NCBI GenBank assembly: GCA_017883605.1
Contig: JADGNH010000057.1
Span: 1 to 11,421, forward strand
Reading direction: 5' to 3'
From: Methanobacteriaceae archaeon
GTDB taxonomy: Archaea > Methanobacteriota > Methanobacteria > Methanobacteriales > Methanobacteriaceae
Length of the DNA: 11,421 bases
Shown here: one piece after another, positions 1-6,786 of the stretch
How positions within the stretch are numbered: position 1 is the stretch's first letter
How the letters are laid out: every line of letters starts with the position of its first letter
Program-made: the position numbers and the translations under genes
The notes under the pieces: model-generated
Told to the model about the DNA's origin: nothing
Database searches by the model: none
The model's input: the letters and a program-made list of their open reading frames with translations, nothing else

Positions 1-151
1 TAAAGCTATTTAATAGGTTTATTTATTCCGTATTATTAAGGGGTTTATCTATTCTATTTTTTTTATTTTTTTATCCTATAATCCGCAATAATGTGTTAAC
101 ATTAATTTTATGAATTCACAGTCACAGACAGATGTTTTTTTTTAATTTATA

Positions 152-349
152 TTCTAAAATAGAATACGTATTTCAAAATACAATGCATAATATATATGAT
201 CCTAAATGGAATACATATTGCAAAAAGGAATACATATAATTCATAATCCAAAATGGAATACATATTTCAAATCGCAACATATATAACATATGTTCTAAAA
301 TAGAATACATGTTGCAAAAAAGGGATATAGATGTGATTAGATGGAAGAC
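152..349. repeat. Four degenerate 47-bp tandem repeats with small palindromes
   Basis: The motif GAATAC recurs at 162, 209, 256 and 303, exactly 47 bases apart, and the flanking sequence (about AAAT-R-GAATACATRTTKCAAA) is conserved around each copy. An extra partial copy sits at 228. The left edge of each copy is palindromic: TTCTA-AAA-TAGAA at 152-164 and 293-305, TCCA-AAA-TGGA in the third copy, and a weaker TCC-N5-GGA in the second. The last copy runs to the start codon of the ATPase gene at 341. The layout suits an operator array or iteron-like protein-binding sites; that role is inferred. Confidence 0.8.
280..286 (+). promoter_or_regulatory. Possible TATA box for the ATPase gene
   Basis: TATATAA lies 55 bases before the ATG at 341. 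Transcription would be expected to start near 308. The palindrome at 293-305 would then sit between TATA box and start site, a position where archaeal repressors commonly act. The region is AT-rich throughout, so other TATA choices are possible. Confidence 0.4.
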
Positions 350-1531
350 TTGGCATGGGGAACTGATGCAGAATTAACTGATGAACAATTTTATAATCGA
401 GAAAACGACATTTCCTTAATAAAAAGTTTATTAGAAACAACTTCTACCGGATCTCCTCCCACTCTGATGATAGTTGGAATCAGAGGAGTAGGGAAAACAG
501 TTTTACTCAAAAAAATAAAAAAAGAACTTAAAAACGATTATCTAACATGTTATATAGATTTATCTGCCACTTCAGGGTATCAAATGGGCAAATTAACTGA
601 AATGGGGATAATGGAACATTTCTATACCTGCTGGATGGAAGAATGTCAAAATAAAAACTTTAAAACTGTATTTAAAAAGGTAAAAAAGTATTTCCAAACA
701 AAAAATTTTAGAATAAGAGATATTGTAGATGCAGGAGGATATCCTTTACCTATACCTGAATCAGAGGACGACTATAGAAAACTTTCAAAATTTGTTTTAG
801 AGCTACCTCAAAAGATTTATGAAAACCATTCCCCGGACATAAAAGGAGCCATCCTGATCATTGATGAGTTTCAGGTCCTCAAAGACTTAGGTGGAAGATT
901 AGATGCATTTCTATGGTTTCTTCGAAGCGTAATTCAAAGTCAAAAAAATGTAGCTTATGTTTTTTCTGGGTCTATAAATTCCAGGGATTCTATTATTGAA
1001 AAAATAGCCGGTAAAGATGGCGCTTTTGGAGGTAGGATGTTAAATGTAGAAATACATCCCTTTACTAAAGAAACCGTGCGTGATTATCTAACTGAAAAAA
1101 AACCCTCTTTAATTTTCAATGATAGTGGTTTTGATAGATTTTATGAATGTACTAAAGGGATACCTTATTATGTAAATACATTTGCTAAACTACTTCATCA
1201 AGATGTTTCCTTGGATGAGGATAATGTAAAGGAAGAATTTAAAAGAACGTTACCTATGATGGCAGTCCATACCATAAATCAATGGAGTAGATTAACTTTA
1301 CATGAACAAAATATCACCACAACACTTTTAGATAAACCTCTTAAAAGAAAAGAAATAGCAGAGAAATTGAATATAACCACAGGTTCCTTAAGCAAACCTC
1401 TAAATAAATTACAAAATTGGGGGTTAATAGAGTCTAAAAAAGGTATTTATGGAATTTCAGAACCTATTTTAAAAGCTTGGCTTAAAAAGGAATATGAAGA
1501 AAAGGGCGTTTTTCCTTTTAGAAGTATTTAA
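341..1531 (+). CDS. Archaeal P-loop ATPase with C-terminal winged helix
   Basis: This 396-residue soluble protein resembles the archaeal ATPase_2/AAA-type family. Visible motifs are Walker A GIRGVGKT (46-53), Walker B ILIIDE (171-176), a probable sensor-1 strand ending FSGS (208-211), and a GIPYYV segment (273-278) of the kind that ends the ATPase core in this family. Residues about 333-375 (KRKEIAEKLN...SLSKPLNKLQNWGLI) read as a winged helix-turn-helix, so DNA binding is likely. The biological role is not known; members of this family are often attached to mobile elements, replication or regulation. No strong ribosome binding site precedes the ATG at 341, so translation may be weak or nearly leaderless. 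The gene is visibly more AT-rich than amt-glnK. The repeat array that ends at its start codon is a natural candidate target for its winged helix, that is, autoregulation; this is inference. Confidence 0.8.
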   Translation: MEDLAWGTDAELTDEQFYNRENDISLIKSLLETTSTGSPPTLMIVGIRGVGKTVLLKKIKKELKNDYLTCYIDLSATSGYQMGKLTEMGIMEHFYTCWMEECQNKNFKTVFKKVKKYFQTKNFRIRDIVDAGGYPLPIPESEDDYRKLSKFVLELPQKIYENHSPDIKGAILIIDEFQVLKDLGGRLDAFLWFLRSVIQSQKNVAYVFSGSINSRDSIIEKIAGKDGAFGGRMLNVEIHPFTKETVRDYLTEKKPSLIFNDSGFDRFYECTKGIPYYVNTFAKLLHQDVSLDEDNVKEEFKRTLPMMAVHTINQWSRLTLHEQNITTTLLDKPLKRKEIAEKLNITTGSLSKPLNKLQNWGLIESKKGIYGISEPILKAWLKKEYEEKGVFPFRSI

Positions 1532-1564
1532 CTGATGATAAACGATTTTATTCCTTTGGTGTAA

Positions 1565-1591
1565 TTTTATTTTTATTATTTTATTTTTTTT
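1565..1591 (+). terminator. T-rich archaeal terminator after the ATPase gene
   Basis: Several T runs (four to eight long) begin about 35 bases after the stop codon at 1531. Archaeal RNA polymerase stops at such tracts without a required hairpin. Confidence 0.5.
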
Positions 1592-1680
1592 ATGAAATAT
1601 TATTAAATTTTTTATAAAAATGCCGATTTAAAAATTCAAATTTTTTTTATATATCTTATAATAAACTAAATTTTTTTTAT

Positions 1681-1747
1681 AGATGTTCAGAATTTTAGAT
1701 CTAACTTGAACTATTATAGTAAGTATTTCTCATTTTGTTGAACATCT
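1681..1747. repeat. 8-bp inverted repeat AGATGTTC/GAACATCT
   Basis: AGATGTTC at 1681-1688 is matched by its exact reverse complement GAACATCT at 1740-1747, with 51 bases between the arms. The right arm ends 13 bases before the BRE of the amt promoter. It could be a split protein-binding site; chance is not excluded in such AT-rich sequence. Confidence 0.4.
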
Positions 1748-1760
1748 TTAAAGATCTGAT

Positions 1761-1776
1761 CCGAAACCTTTATATT
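1761..1776 (+). promoter_or_regulatory. BRE/TATA promoter of the amt-glnK unit
   Basis: CCGAAACC (1761-1768) followed by TTTATATT (1769-1776) closely matches the archaeal BRE plus TATA consensus. The predicted transcription start is about 1797-1800. This is the clearest promoter in the spacer before amt and implies a leader of about 305 bases. Confidence 0.7.
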
Positions 1777-1801
1777 AAAAGAAGTTTAATCTCTAGTTGT
1801 C

Positions 1802-1815
1802 GGAAGTATGTTTCC
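1802..1815. promoter_or_regulatory. NrpR-type nitrogen operator GGAA-N6-TTCC
   Basis: GGAAGTATGTTTCC fits exactly the GGAA-N6-TTCC consensus bound by NrpR, the nitrogen repressor of methanogens. It lies just after the predicted transcription start and upstream of amt and glnK, which are expected NrpR targets. NrpR releases DNA when 2-oxoglutarate rises in nitrogen shortage. The same bases are part of a possible hairpin at 1798-1826 (TGTCGGA pairing with TCCGGTA including G-T pairs, then GTA with TAC). Confidence 0.7.
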
Positions 1816-1878
1816 TACATCCGGTAAGTTTATCTGATCTGAAATTGATGAAAGTAAATATAAGAGGTGAACAAGGTC

Positions 1879-1911
1879 ATGAAGAATCCAAGGAAGGTCT
1901 TAAAAATCTAA
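1879..1911 (+). CDS. Possible 10-codon leader mini-ORF upstream of amt
   Basis: An ATG at 1879 opens a short frame coding for MKNPRKVLKI and a TAA stop. It is preceded by AGAGGTGA (1863-1870), a near-perfect archaeal ribosome binding site, 8 bases away. An in-frame GTG at 1867 overlaps this site, and a TAA lies just upstream of it. The mini-ORF is inside the predicted amt leader, 193 bases before the amt start. It may be a translated leader peptide or the remnant of an older gene; only the signal spacing supports translation. Confidence 0.35.
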   Translation: MKNPRKVLKI

Positions 1912-1984
1912 AAACAATTTAAAACACCCATAATTCAAAATACAGGATATAAAAACCAATATAATCAAAAATAATTAAATAAAA

Positions 1985-2066
1985 ATTGAAAAATTAAGTC
2001 TACGAAAAATTGAAACAAGCTACCAGGTAGTTAAAATTGAAATAAACTAATTTTAGGTAGTTAAAT
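1985..2066. repeat. Degenerate repeats just upstream of amt, with CTACC-A-GGTAG palindrome
   Basis: Units beginning TTGAAA recur near 1986, 2010 and 2037. The last two end with AGGTAGTTAAA at 2025-2035 and 2055-2065, exactly 30 bases apart. CTACC-A-GGTAG at 2020-2030 is a perfect palindrome. The second copy ends about 25 bases before the amt ribosome binding site. A role as operator or leader structure is possible but not shown. Confidence 0.55.
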
Positions 2067-2104
2067 TAAATTTTTTTAATTAACAACAAAGGAGGAAAAT
2101 AATT

Positions 2105-3331
2105 ATGGTAGATGCTGTTCTTAATTCTGGTGATACAGCTTGGATGCTCATATCCACAGCTCTGGTAATGCTAATGACCATCCCGGGTGTTGCATTATTC
2201 TACGGAGGTCTTACCAAAAAACAAAACGTTTTAAACACCATGTTTCTTTCACTCATAGCTTTCGCCATAACCAGCATAATATGGATCTTATACGGTTACC
2301 AGTTTACCTTTGGCCAGGACATAATGGGGATTATTGGCAATCCGGCCAATTTATTGTTTAACGGTATCCAGGTAGACGCGCTGGCAACACTGGCCCCCAC
2401 CATACCTGCTACGGTATACATAGCATTCCAAATGACCTTTGCCGCTATCACCATAGCGCTGATCTCCGGTGCCATTGTGGAGAGAATGAAATTCTCCTCA
2501 TGGATGGTATTCATAGTTCTATGGGTTTCACTGGTATACGTACCCATTGCCCACTGGGTATGGGGTGGCGGATTCCTGGCTCAGCTCGGTGCTCTGGACT
2601 TTGCAGGAGGTACGGTGGTACACATAAACGCTGGTGTAGCTGCATTAGCCCTGGTCATCCTACTGGGAAAAAGAAAAGATATCAGTCTCCTGCCACACCA
2701 ACTGGGATACTCTGTACTTGGTGCAGCACTTCTCTGGTTCGGCTGGTTTGGATTTAACGCTGGTTCCGCCTTATCAGCAGGCGGACTCGCCGGATCCGCG
2801 TTCTTAGCCACCAACACCGCCGCTGCCGCAGGTCTTATATCCTGGATAATAATCGATTACGTAAAAACAGGTAAACCAACCCTTTTAGGTGCCCTATCCG
2901 GTGCAATAGCAGGACTGGTAGCCATAACACCTGCAGCAGGTTTCGTAACCGTGCAAGCAGCGGTTATCATAGGTCTGGTTACATCTCTTGTATCTTATCT
3001 GGGTATATCCTACCTTAAACCCCGCCTGGGATACGACGATGCCCTGGACGTATTTGGCATACATGGACTATCTGGCATATGGGGTGCCCTGGCCACAGGA
3101 CTGTTCGCAGCACCATTCATAAACTCCCTGGGAACCGGACTTTTCTACGGTAACCCTGGACAGGTAATGGTTCAGGCCATTGCCATAGTGGTGGTTATGG
3201 GTTATTCCTTCGTGGTGACCCTGATACTGGGTAAAATCATCGATTGGACCATAGGTCTACGGGTAGAAGTCAAAGAAGAAGTAGAAGGACTTGACACCAA
3301 TCTACATGAGGAGTCAGGTTACAGGATATGA
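2105..3331 (+). CDS. amt: Ammonium transporter, Amt/MEP/Rh family
   Basis: This 408-residue polytopic membrane protein carries ammonium into the cell. It has the expected 11 hydrophobic segments and starts directly with membrane segment 1, without an evident signal peptide. Family landmarks are present: TKKQNVLNT after TM1, the Phe gate F112 (QMTFAAIT) and F215 (WFGWFGFNAGSAL), D165 before TM5, and the twin pore histidines H173 (GTVVHINAG) and H320 (FGIHGLSGIWG). The cytosolic tail GLRVEVKEEVEGLD (384-397) is the conserved segment that contacts GlnK and couples the subunits of the trimer. A strong GGAGG site precedes the ATG at 2105. The gene is followed by glnK, the usual pairing, and the upstream GGAA-N6-TTCC site predicts induction in nitrogen shortage. 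All key residues are intact. Confidence 0.97.
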   Translation: MVDAVLNSGDTAWMLISTALVMLMTIPGVALFYGGLTKKQNVLNTMFLSLIAFAITSIIWILYGYQFTFGQDIMGIIGNPANLLFNGIQVDALATLAPTIPATVYIAFQMTFAAITIALISGAIVERMKFSSWMVFIVLWVSLVYVPIAHWVWGGGFLAQLGALDFAGGTVVHINAGVAALALVILLGKRKDISLLPHQLGYSVLGAALLWFGWFGFNAGSALSAGGLAGSAFLATNTAAAAGLISWIIIDYVKTGKPTLLGALSGAIAGLVAITPAAGFVTVQAAVIIGLVTSLVSYLGISYLKPRLGYDDALDVFGIHGLSGIWGALATGLFAAPFINSLGTGLFYGNPGQVMVQAIAIVVVMGYSFVVTLILGKIIDWTIGLRVEVKEEVEGLDTNLHEESGYRI

Positions 3332-3451
3332 AACTCAGTTTAAGGATAGAACTAAGTTTTAGAGGAATAAACTAAGTTTAAATATAAAAACTCAGTTTAC
3401 AGGACACAGAAACTTGGTTTTACAGGAAAGACTAAAAAATTTAGGACGTGG
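3331..3451. repeat. About six ~20-bp degenerate repeats between amt and glnK
   Basis: The spacer is built of units such as AAACTCAGTTTAAGGATAG (from 3331), followed by copies near 3350, 3370, 3388, 3410 and a decayed one at 3431. The core AACTNAGTT is itself palindromic. The last bases of amt (3311-3330, GAGTCAGGTTACAGGATATG) resemble the unit, so the array may have grown out of the amt 3' end. Confidence 0.75.
3377..3386 (+). promoter_or_regulatory. Possible internal TATA box before glnK
   Basis: TTTAAATATA within the third repeat unit could act as a TATA box, with a start near 3407 and a leader of about 50 bases. No T-run terminator is seen between amt and glnK, so readthrough from amt is the simpler source of glnK transcript. 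Confidence 0.3.
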
Positions 3452-3455
3452 TTAA

Positions 3456-3794
3456 ATGAAAGAGATATTGGCCATAATAAGGCCCAACAAACTGGATGAT
3501 GTAAAAGACGCCCTGGAAAAAATAGGATGCCATGGGATAACTGTAGCCGAAGTAAAAGGTAGGGGAAGGCAGTTGGGTATAACCGAAAGCTACCGGGGAA
3601 GCGATTACCGCATAGATTTACTGCCCAAGACCAGACTGGAGATCATAGTAAAAGACCAGGACGCAGAAGAAGTCATTGAAACCATCGTTAAAACCGCAGC
3701 AACCGGAGATATCGGAGACGGGAAGATCTTCATATCACCCGTGGAAGATGTGGTAAGAATCCGAACCGGGGAAAGAGGAGAAAAAGCTGTTTAA
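3456..3794 (+). CDS. glnK: PII nitrogen signal protein GlnK
   Basis: At 112 residues this has the standard PII length. It binds ATP/ADP and 2-oxoglutarate and plugs the Amt pore when nitrogen is sufficient. The T-loop is complete (about 36-56, GRGRQLGITESYRGSDYRIDLLPK) with Tyr51, the residue uridylylated in bacteria; whether it is modified here is unknown. The C-terminal PII signature TGDIGDGKIFISPVEDVVRIRTGE (83-106) is intact. The gene lies 124 bases after amt on the same strand with no visible terminator between them, so co-transcription is likely. The start context is TTAGGACGTGGTTAA before ATG, a weaker ribosome binding site than that of amt, which may set a different protein ratio. Confidence 0.97.
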   Translation: MKEILAIIRPNKLDDVKDALEKIGCHGITVAEVKGRGRQLGITESYRGSDYRIDLLPKTRLEIIVKDQDAEEVIETIVKTAATGDIGDGKIFISPVEDVVRIRTGERGEKAV

Positions 3795-3814
3795 AGATTA
3801 ACCCTCCAATCTTC

Positions 3815-3854
3815 CCTTTTTTCCTCCTTAATTTTTTCTTATTTTACTTTATTT
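3815..3854 (+). terminator. T-rich terminator after glnK
   Basis: Two runs of six T (3817-3822 and 3832-3837) and further T-rich sequence begin about 20 bases after the glnK stop, as expected at the end of an archaeal operon. Confidence 0.65.
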
Positions 3855-3954
3855 TAATCGATTAAAATCTTGATTTGAACATTAATTAATTGATATTAAT
3901 TTAAAAAAAAATGACCTAAAACTGAATAATGTAAAAATAAAGGCAGAATATAAG

Positions 3955-4653
3955 ATGTATAATGAAATACTACCCAATTTGTATATGATTAAGACCGGTA
4001 AACCAAGCTGTACCTCCTATCTAATCTTAGGAGACAAAATGAATGTTTTGGTTGATTCAGGTATAAATCAAAACTTTGAAACCCTGAAAAAAGATATCGA
4101 AAAGATTGGATTAACAATAGACCAGCTGAACCTGGTTATAAATACCCATGAACATGCAGATCACTTCGGCGCCAACCGGTTCCTCCAGGAAACCGTTCCC
4201 ATTATAACCCACCGCTATGCAGCCACCAAAATTATTTCAGCAGATGATGAGGTACTGCTCTGCCGGGCCCACGGCCACGACCCAACCGGCTACCACGTAA
4301 ACCTGTGGCTGGAAAATATGAATGTGATAGACCTGGGAGACTGGTTTTTAAAGATATTCCACACACCAGGACACACTTCAGGATCCATCTCCATCTACGA
4401 ACCACGGAAAAGGGTTTTAATCTCGGGAGACACAGTTTTTGCAGAGGGAACCATCTCCGACATATCAAGCTCCGGAAGCTATGGAGAATACGTAAACTCC
4501 CTGGCCCGGCTTAACACCATGAAGATCGATTTATTATTGCCGGGACACGGCAGGATCTCCACCAATGTGGAGGAAGATATTAGGAAAGCCATAGATAATG
4601 CTAAAAGGAAGCATGAAGAGTTTTTAAACGAAAGGAAGATTAAAAACTTTTAA
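3955..4653 (+). CDS. Metallo-beta-lactamase-fold hydrolase
   Basis: This 232-residue cytosolic protein has the full set of MBL metal ligands: THEHADH (64-70, giving H65, H67, D69, H70), H140 in TPGHT, D159 in SGDTVF and H198 in PGHG. A two-metal hydrolase centre is therefore expected. The overall order resembles glyoxalase II-like and other small MBL hydrolases; the substrate cannot be told from the sequence. It is a stand-alone gene, with T-rich sequence on both sides, between the glnK terminator and the fpg promoter. The start at 3955 gives the typical N terminus (NLYMIKT...SYLI), but the ribosome binding site is poor (AAGGCAGA about 9 bases upstream). Confidence 0.9.
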   Translation: MYNEILPNLYMIKTGKPSCTSYLILGDKMNVLVDSGINQNFETLKKDIEKIGLTIDQLNLVINTHEHADHFGANRFLQETVPIITHRYAATKIISADDEVLLCRAHGHDPTGYHVNLWLENMNVIDLGDWFLKIFHTPGHTSGSISIYEPRKRVLISGDTVFAEGTISDISSSGSYGEYVNSLARLNTMKIDLLLPGHGRISTNVEEDIRKAIDNAKRKHEEFLNERKIKNF

Positions 4654-4654
4654 A

Positions 4655-4690
4655 AAATTTTTTTTTAAATAAACTTTTTTTTAGTTTACC
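4655..4690 (+). terminator. T-rich terminator after the MBL hydrolase
   Basis: T runs at 4658-4666 (nine T) and 4675-4682 (eight T) follow the stop codon at once. The first is preceded by a run of A, so A-T pairing could also form a weak hairpin. Confidence 0.6.
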
Positions 4691-4740
4691 AATCATTTAC
4701 ATAAGTTTGATCATTAACATTTACTTTTTACATATTCTTT

Positions 4741-4757
4741 TTAAAAAAATTTATAAC
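4741..4757 (+). promoter_or_regulatory. BRE/TATA promoter of the glycosylase gene
   Basis: TTAAAAAAAT followed by TTATAAC (TATA about 4750-4757) is a good archaeal promoter 30-40 bases before the ATG. The predicted start near 4776 would leave a very short leader holding just GGTGA (4779-4783), the ribosome binding site. Confidence 0.6.
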
Positions 4758-4787
4758 AACCTGAATTATACTAGTTGTGGTGAATAA

Positions 4788-5570
4788 ATGCCAGAACTCC
4801 CCAGCGTTGAAATCTATAAACATTACTTCGATTCTACCTCTCTCCATCAAAGTATAAAAGAAGTGGAAATCAGAAATCCAGAGATCTTAGTAAATACCAC
4901 TTCCCCCCAGCTGCATAAAGCTCTGGTGGGACAGGAGTTCACTTCCACCAGCAGATACGGTAAATATCTCTTCTGCCGCCTGGATAATGACCAATTTTTG
5001 ATTCTCCACTTCGGGATGACCGGCTACCTGAAATATTTCCAAGGAGATGGATCACAACATATTCGACTTCTAATATCTTTCCAGAAAGGCCATTATCTGG
5101 CCTTTGATGATATGAGGAAGTTCGGTAAGGTAGGATTAACCACCAACCCAGACAGCTTCATAGAGGAAAGGAGACTAGGACCAGACGCCCTGGCTATAAG
5201 TTTTAAAACCTTTAAAAAGATATTTAAAAATAGAAAGGGAAGTATAAAACCCTTAATCATGAATCAAAATTTCCTGGCAGGTATTGGAAACCTTTATGCC
5301 GATGAAATCCTCTATCAAAGCCAGATCCACCCCCTAACTAAAGCTGATAAGCTGGATAAAGATGATTTGCAAATGCTGTTCCAGGAAATGAAAAGGGTTT
5401 TAAATAAAGCCATAGAATACCAGGACCGACCGCACACTTTACCCTCCTCTTTTTTACTTCCTCACCGTTATCAGGGAGGGAAGTGTCCTGATGGGGGAGA
5501 AATTAAAACCATAAAGGCAGGGGGCCGTACCACCTACTTCTGTCCTGATTATCAGAAAAAGAGAGGATAA
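4788..5570 (+). CDS. Fpg/Nei-family DNA glycosylase with incomplete zinc finger
   Basis: This 260-residue protein should remove oxidised bases from DNA and cut the resulting abasic site. It begins MPELPSVE; after Met removal Pro becomes the catalytic N terminus and Glu3 (Met counted as 1) is kept, but the usual Glu6 of PELPEVE is Ser. The beta-hairpin lysine is K59 (RYGKYL). M77, R110 and F112 match the Fpg residues that fill the gap left by the flipped base. The helix-two-turn-helix is clear (MNQNFLAGIGNLYADEILYQ, 158-177). The C-terminal finger keeps Arg247 (GGRTTYFC), but only two of the four zinc cysteines remain: C233 and C252 are present, while the partners are G236 (KCPDGG) and Y255 (CPDYQ). 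It may work as a zincless finger, as known in some family members. The ribosome binding site is GGTGA. Confidence 0.9.
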   Translation: MPELPSVEIYKHYFDSTSLHQSIKEVEIRNPEILVNTTSPQLHKALVGQEFTSTSRYGKYLFCRLDNDQFLILHFGMTGYLKYFQGDGSQHIRLLISFQKGHYLAFDDMRKFGKVGLTTNPDSFIEERRLGPDALAISFKTFKKIFKNRKGSIKPLIMNQNFLAGIGNLYADEILYQSQIHPLTKADKLDKDDLQMLFQEMKRVLNKAIEYQDRPHTLPSSFLLPHRYQGGKCPDGGEIKTIKAGGRTTYFCPDYQKKRG

Positions 5571-5619
5571 ATTTAGGTTTTATCATCAAAAGAGAAGGAA
5601 TAGGATAAGATTTATCATG

Positions 5620-5645
5620 ACAAAAAAGGTAATTAAAAAAAAAGG
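5620..5645 (-). terminator. T-rich terminator of pdxS
   Basis: Read on the minus strand, runs of nine T and six T follow the pdxS stop by about 20-40 bases. fpg ends head-on at 5570, so the 91-base gap must stop both transcripts; no equally clear T run is seen for fpg. Confidence 0.5.
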
Positions 5646-5661
5646 AATTAAATTTGGGTTT

Positions 5662-6543
5662 TTACCAGCCTCTGGTCTGCAGCCGCTCTGATTCTGGAAT
5701 TTCACCCATATCCAAACCAGGCATGGCCTTTCCCAGGTCCCTTGAGACTTCGGCCAGGACTTCAGCATCTTCGTAGTGGGCGGTTGCCTCTACAATGGCT
5801 TTTGCAATCTTTTCGGGGTATTCAGATTTGAATATGCCGGATCCCACGAAGACACCGTCTGATCCAAGCTGCATCATCAGGGCCGCGTCTGCTGGGCTGG
5901 CCACCCCACCAGCGGCGAAGTTTACCACCGGTAATCTGCCTAATTGGGCTGTTTCTTTCACCAGTTCCAGTGGAGCCTCAATTTCTCGGGCCACACTCCA
6001 TAATTCCTCTTCATCTTTGTTTTTGATCTCTCGAATGGTACCCATTATCACCCGCATGTGGCGAACTGCCTCCACGATGTTGCCGGTGCCTGCTTCTCCT
6101 TTGGTCCTGATCATGGCCGCTCCTTCGTCAATTCTTCTTAAGGCCTCTCCCAGGTTTCTTGCACCGCAGACAAAGGGTATGGTGAATTTTTTCTTGTCGA
6201 TGTGGTAGCTCTCATCTGCCGGGGTTAAGACCTCACTTTCATCGATCATATCCACTCCCAGAGATTGGATTATCTGGGCCTCCACAAAGTGTCCGATCCG
6301 GACCTTGGCCATCACCGGGATGGAAACGGCCTCCATGATTTCAGTGACCTTCATCGGATCCGCCATCCTGGCCACGCCCCCAGAAGCCCTGATATCTGCC
6401 GGCACCTTCTCCAGTGCCATTACAGATACTGCTCCTGCTTCCTCGGCAATCACAGCTTGTTCAGCATTTACAACATCCATTATAACTCCGCCCTTGGTCA
6501 TCTTGGCGAAGCCCTTCTTTAAAACTTCAGTTCCATGTAGCAT
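5662..6543 (-). CDS. pdxS: Pyridoxal 5'-phosphate synthase, PdxS subunit
   Basis: PdxS makes pyridoxal phosphate (vitamin B6) from ribose 5-phosphate, glyceraldehyde 3-phosphate and ammonia; the ammonia comes from the glutaminase partner PdxT, which is not in this window. The 293-residue length is normal for the (beta/alpha)8-barrel subunit, which assembles as a dodecamer. Catalytic residues are present: D23 (IMDVVN), K80 in PVMAKVRIGH, which holds the ribose-derived intermediates, and K148 in IRTKGEAGTGN, the second swinging lysine. The C-terminal tail ends SERLQTRGW, the common ending of the family. The start is supported by GGAGG 8 bases before the ATG. It stands alone on the minus strand, and its upstream spacer is filled with TATA-like repeats. 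Confidence 0.98.
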   Translation of the reverse strand: MLHGTEVLKKGFAKMTKGGVIMDVVNAEQAVIAEEAGAVSVMALEKVPADIRASGGVARMADPMKVTEIMEAVSIPVMAKVRIGHFVEAQIIQSLGVDMIDESEVLTPADESYHIDKKKFTIPFVCGARNLGEALRRIDEGAAMIRTKGEAGTGNIVEAVRHMRVIMGTIREIKNKDEEELWSVAREIEAPLELVKETAQLGRLPVVNFAAGGVASPADAALMMQLGSDGVFVGSGIFKSEYPEKIAKAIVEATAHYEDAEVLAEVSRDLGKAMPGLDMGEIPESERLQTRGW

Positions 6544-6560
6544 CGTATTCCTCCTTAAAC

Positions 6561-6704
6561 TATAATTATATTTTTAAACCATCTTCGCTTATAATTATTC
6601 AAATCCTCTTTAAACTATAATTATTTTAAATAATCTTCAGTTATAATTATTTCTTAATCCTCATTCAATTATAATTATTTTTATCCTCATTCAATTATAA
6701 TTAT
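6561..6704. repeat. Array of six TATAATTAT elements upstream of pdxS
   Basis: TATAATTAT occurs at 6561, 6590, 6616, 6642, 6670 and 6696, that is, every 26-29 bases. Two adjacent units are identical over 23 bases (6657-6679 and 6683-6705, period 26); the others are diverged. On the minus strand each copy reads ATAATTATA, so each could serve as a TATA-like element for pdxS. The copy at 6590-6598, about 50 bases before the ATG, is best placed as the true promoter. Confidence 0.8.
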
Positions 6705-6786
6705 TCTAATGATCCTTCAACAATTCTCTTCAAATTAGGAATATTAAAAAGTTTGTAATTTTTTTTTGATCATTTAAATTAAAACT

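Noticed and set aside
110..145. Short frame from ATG at 110 (MNSQSQTDVFF)
   Set aside because: No ribosome binding site and no conserved feature; it lies in AT-rich upstream sequence.
1846..1910. C/D box small RNA suggested by TGATGA at 1846
   Set aside because: No CTGA D box follows at a suitable distance; the CTGA-like motifs lie upstream of the C-box candidate.
2140..2817. Several 70-85 codon frames overlapping amt on both strands
   Set aside because: They are inside the intact amt gene, have low-complexity translations without family features and no start signals.
5795..6208. 137-codon open frame on the plus strand opposite pdxS
   Set aside because: It lies fully antisense to the well-supported pdxS gene, shows no known domain and has no ribosome binding site; it is a by-product of pdxS codon use.
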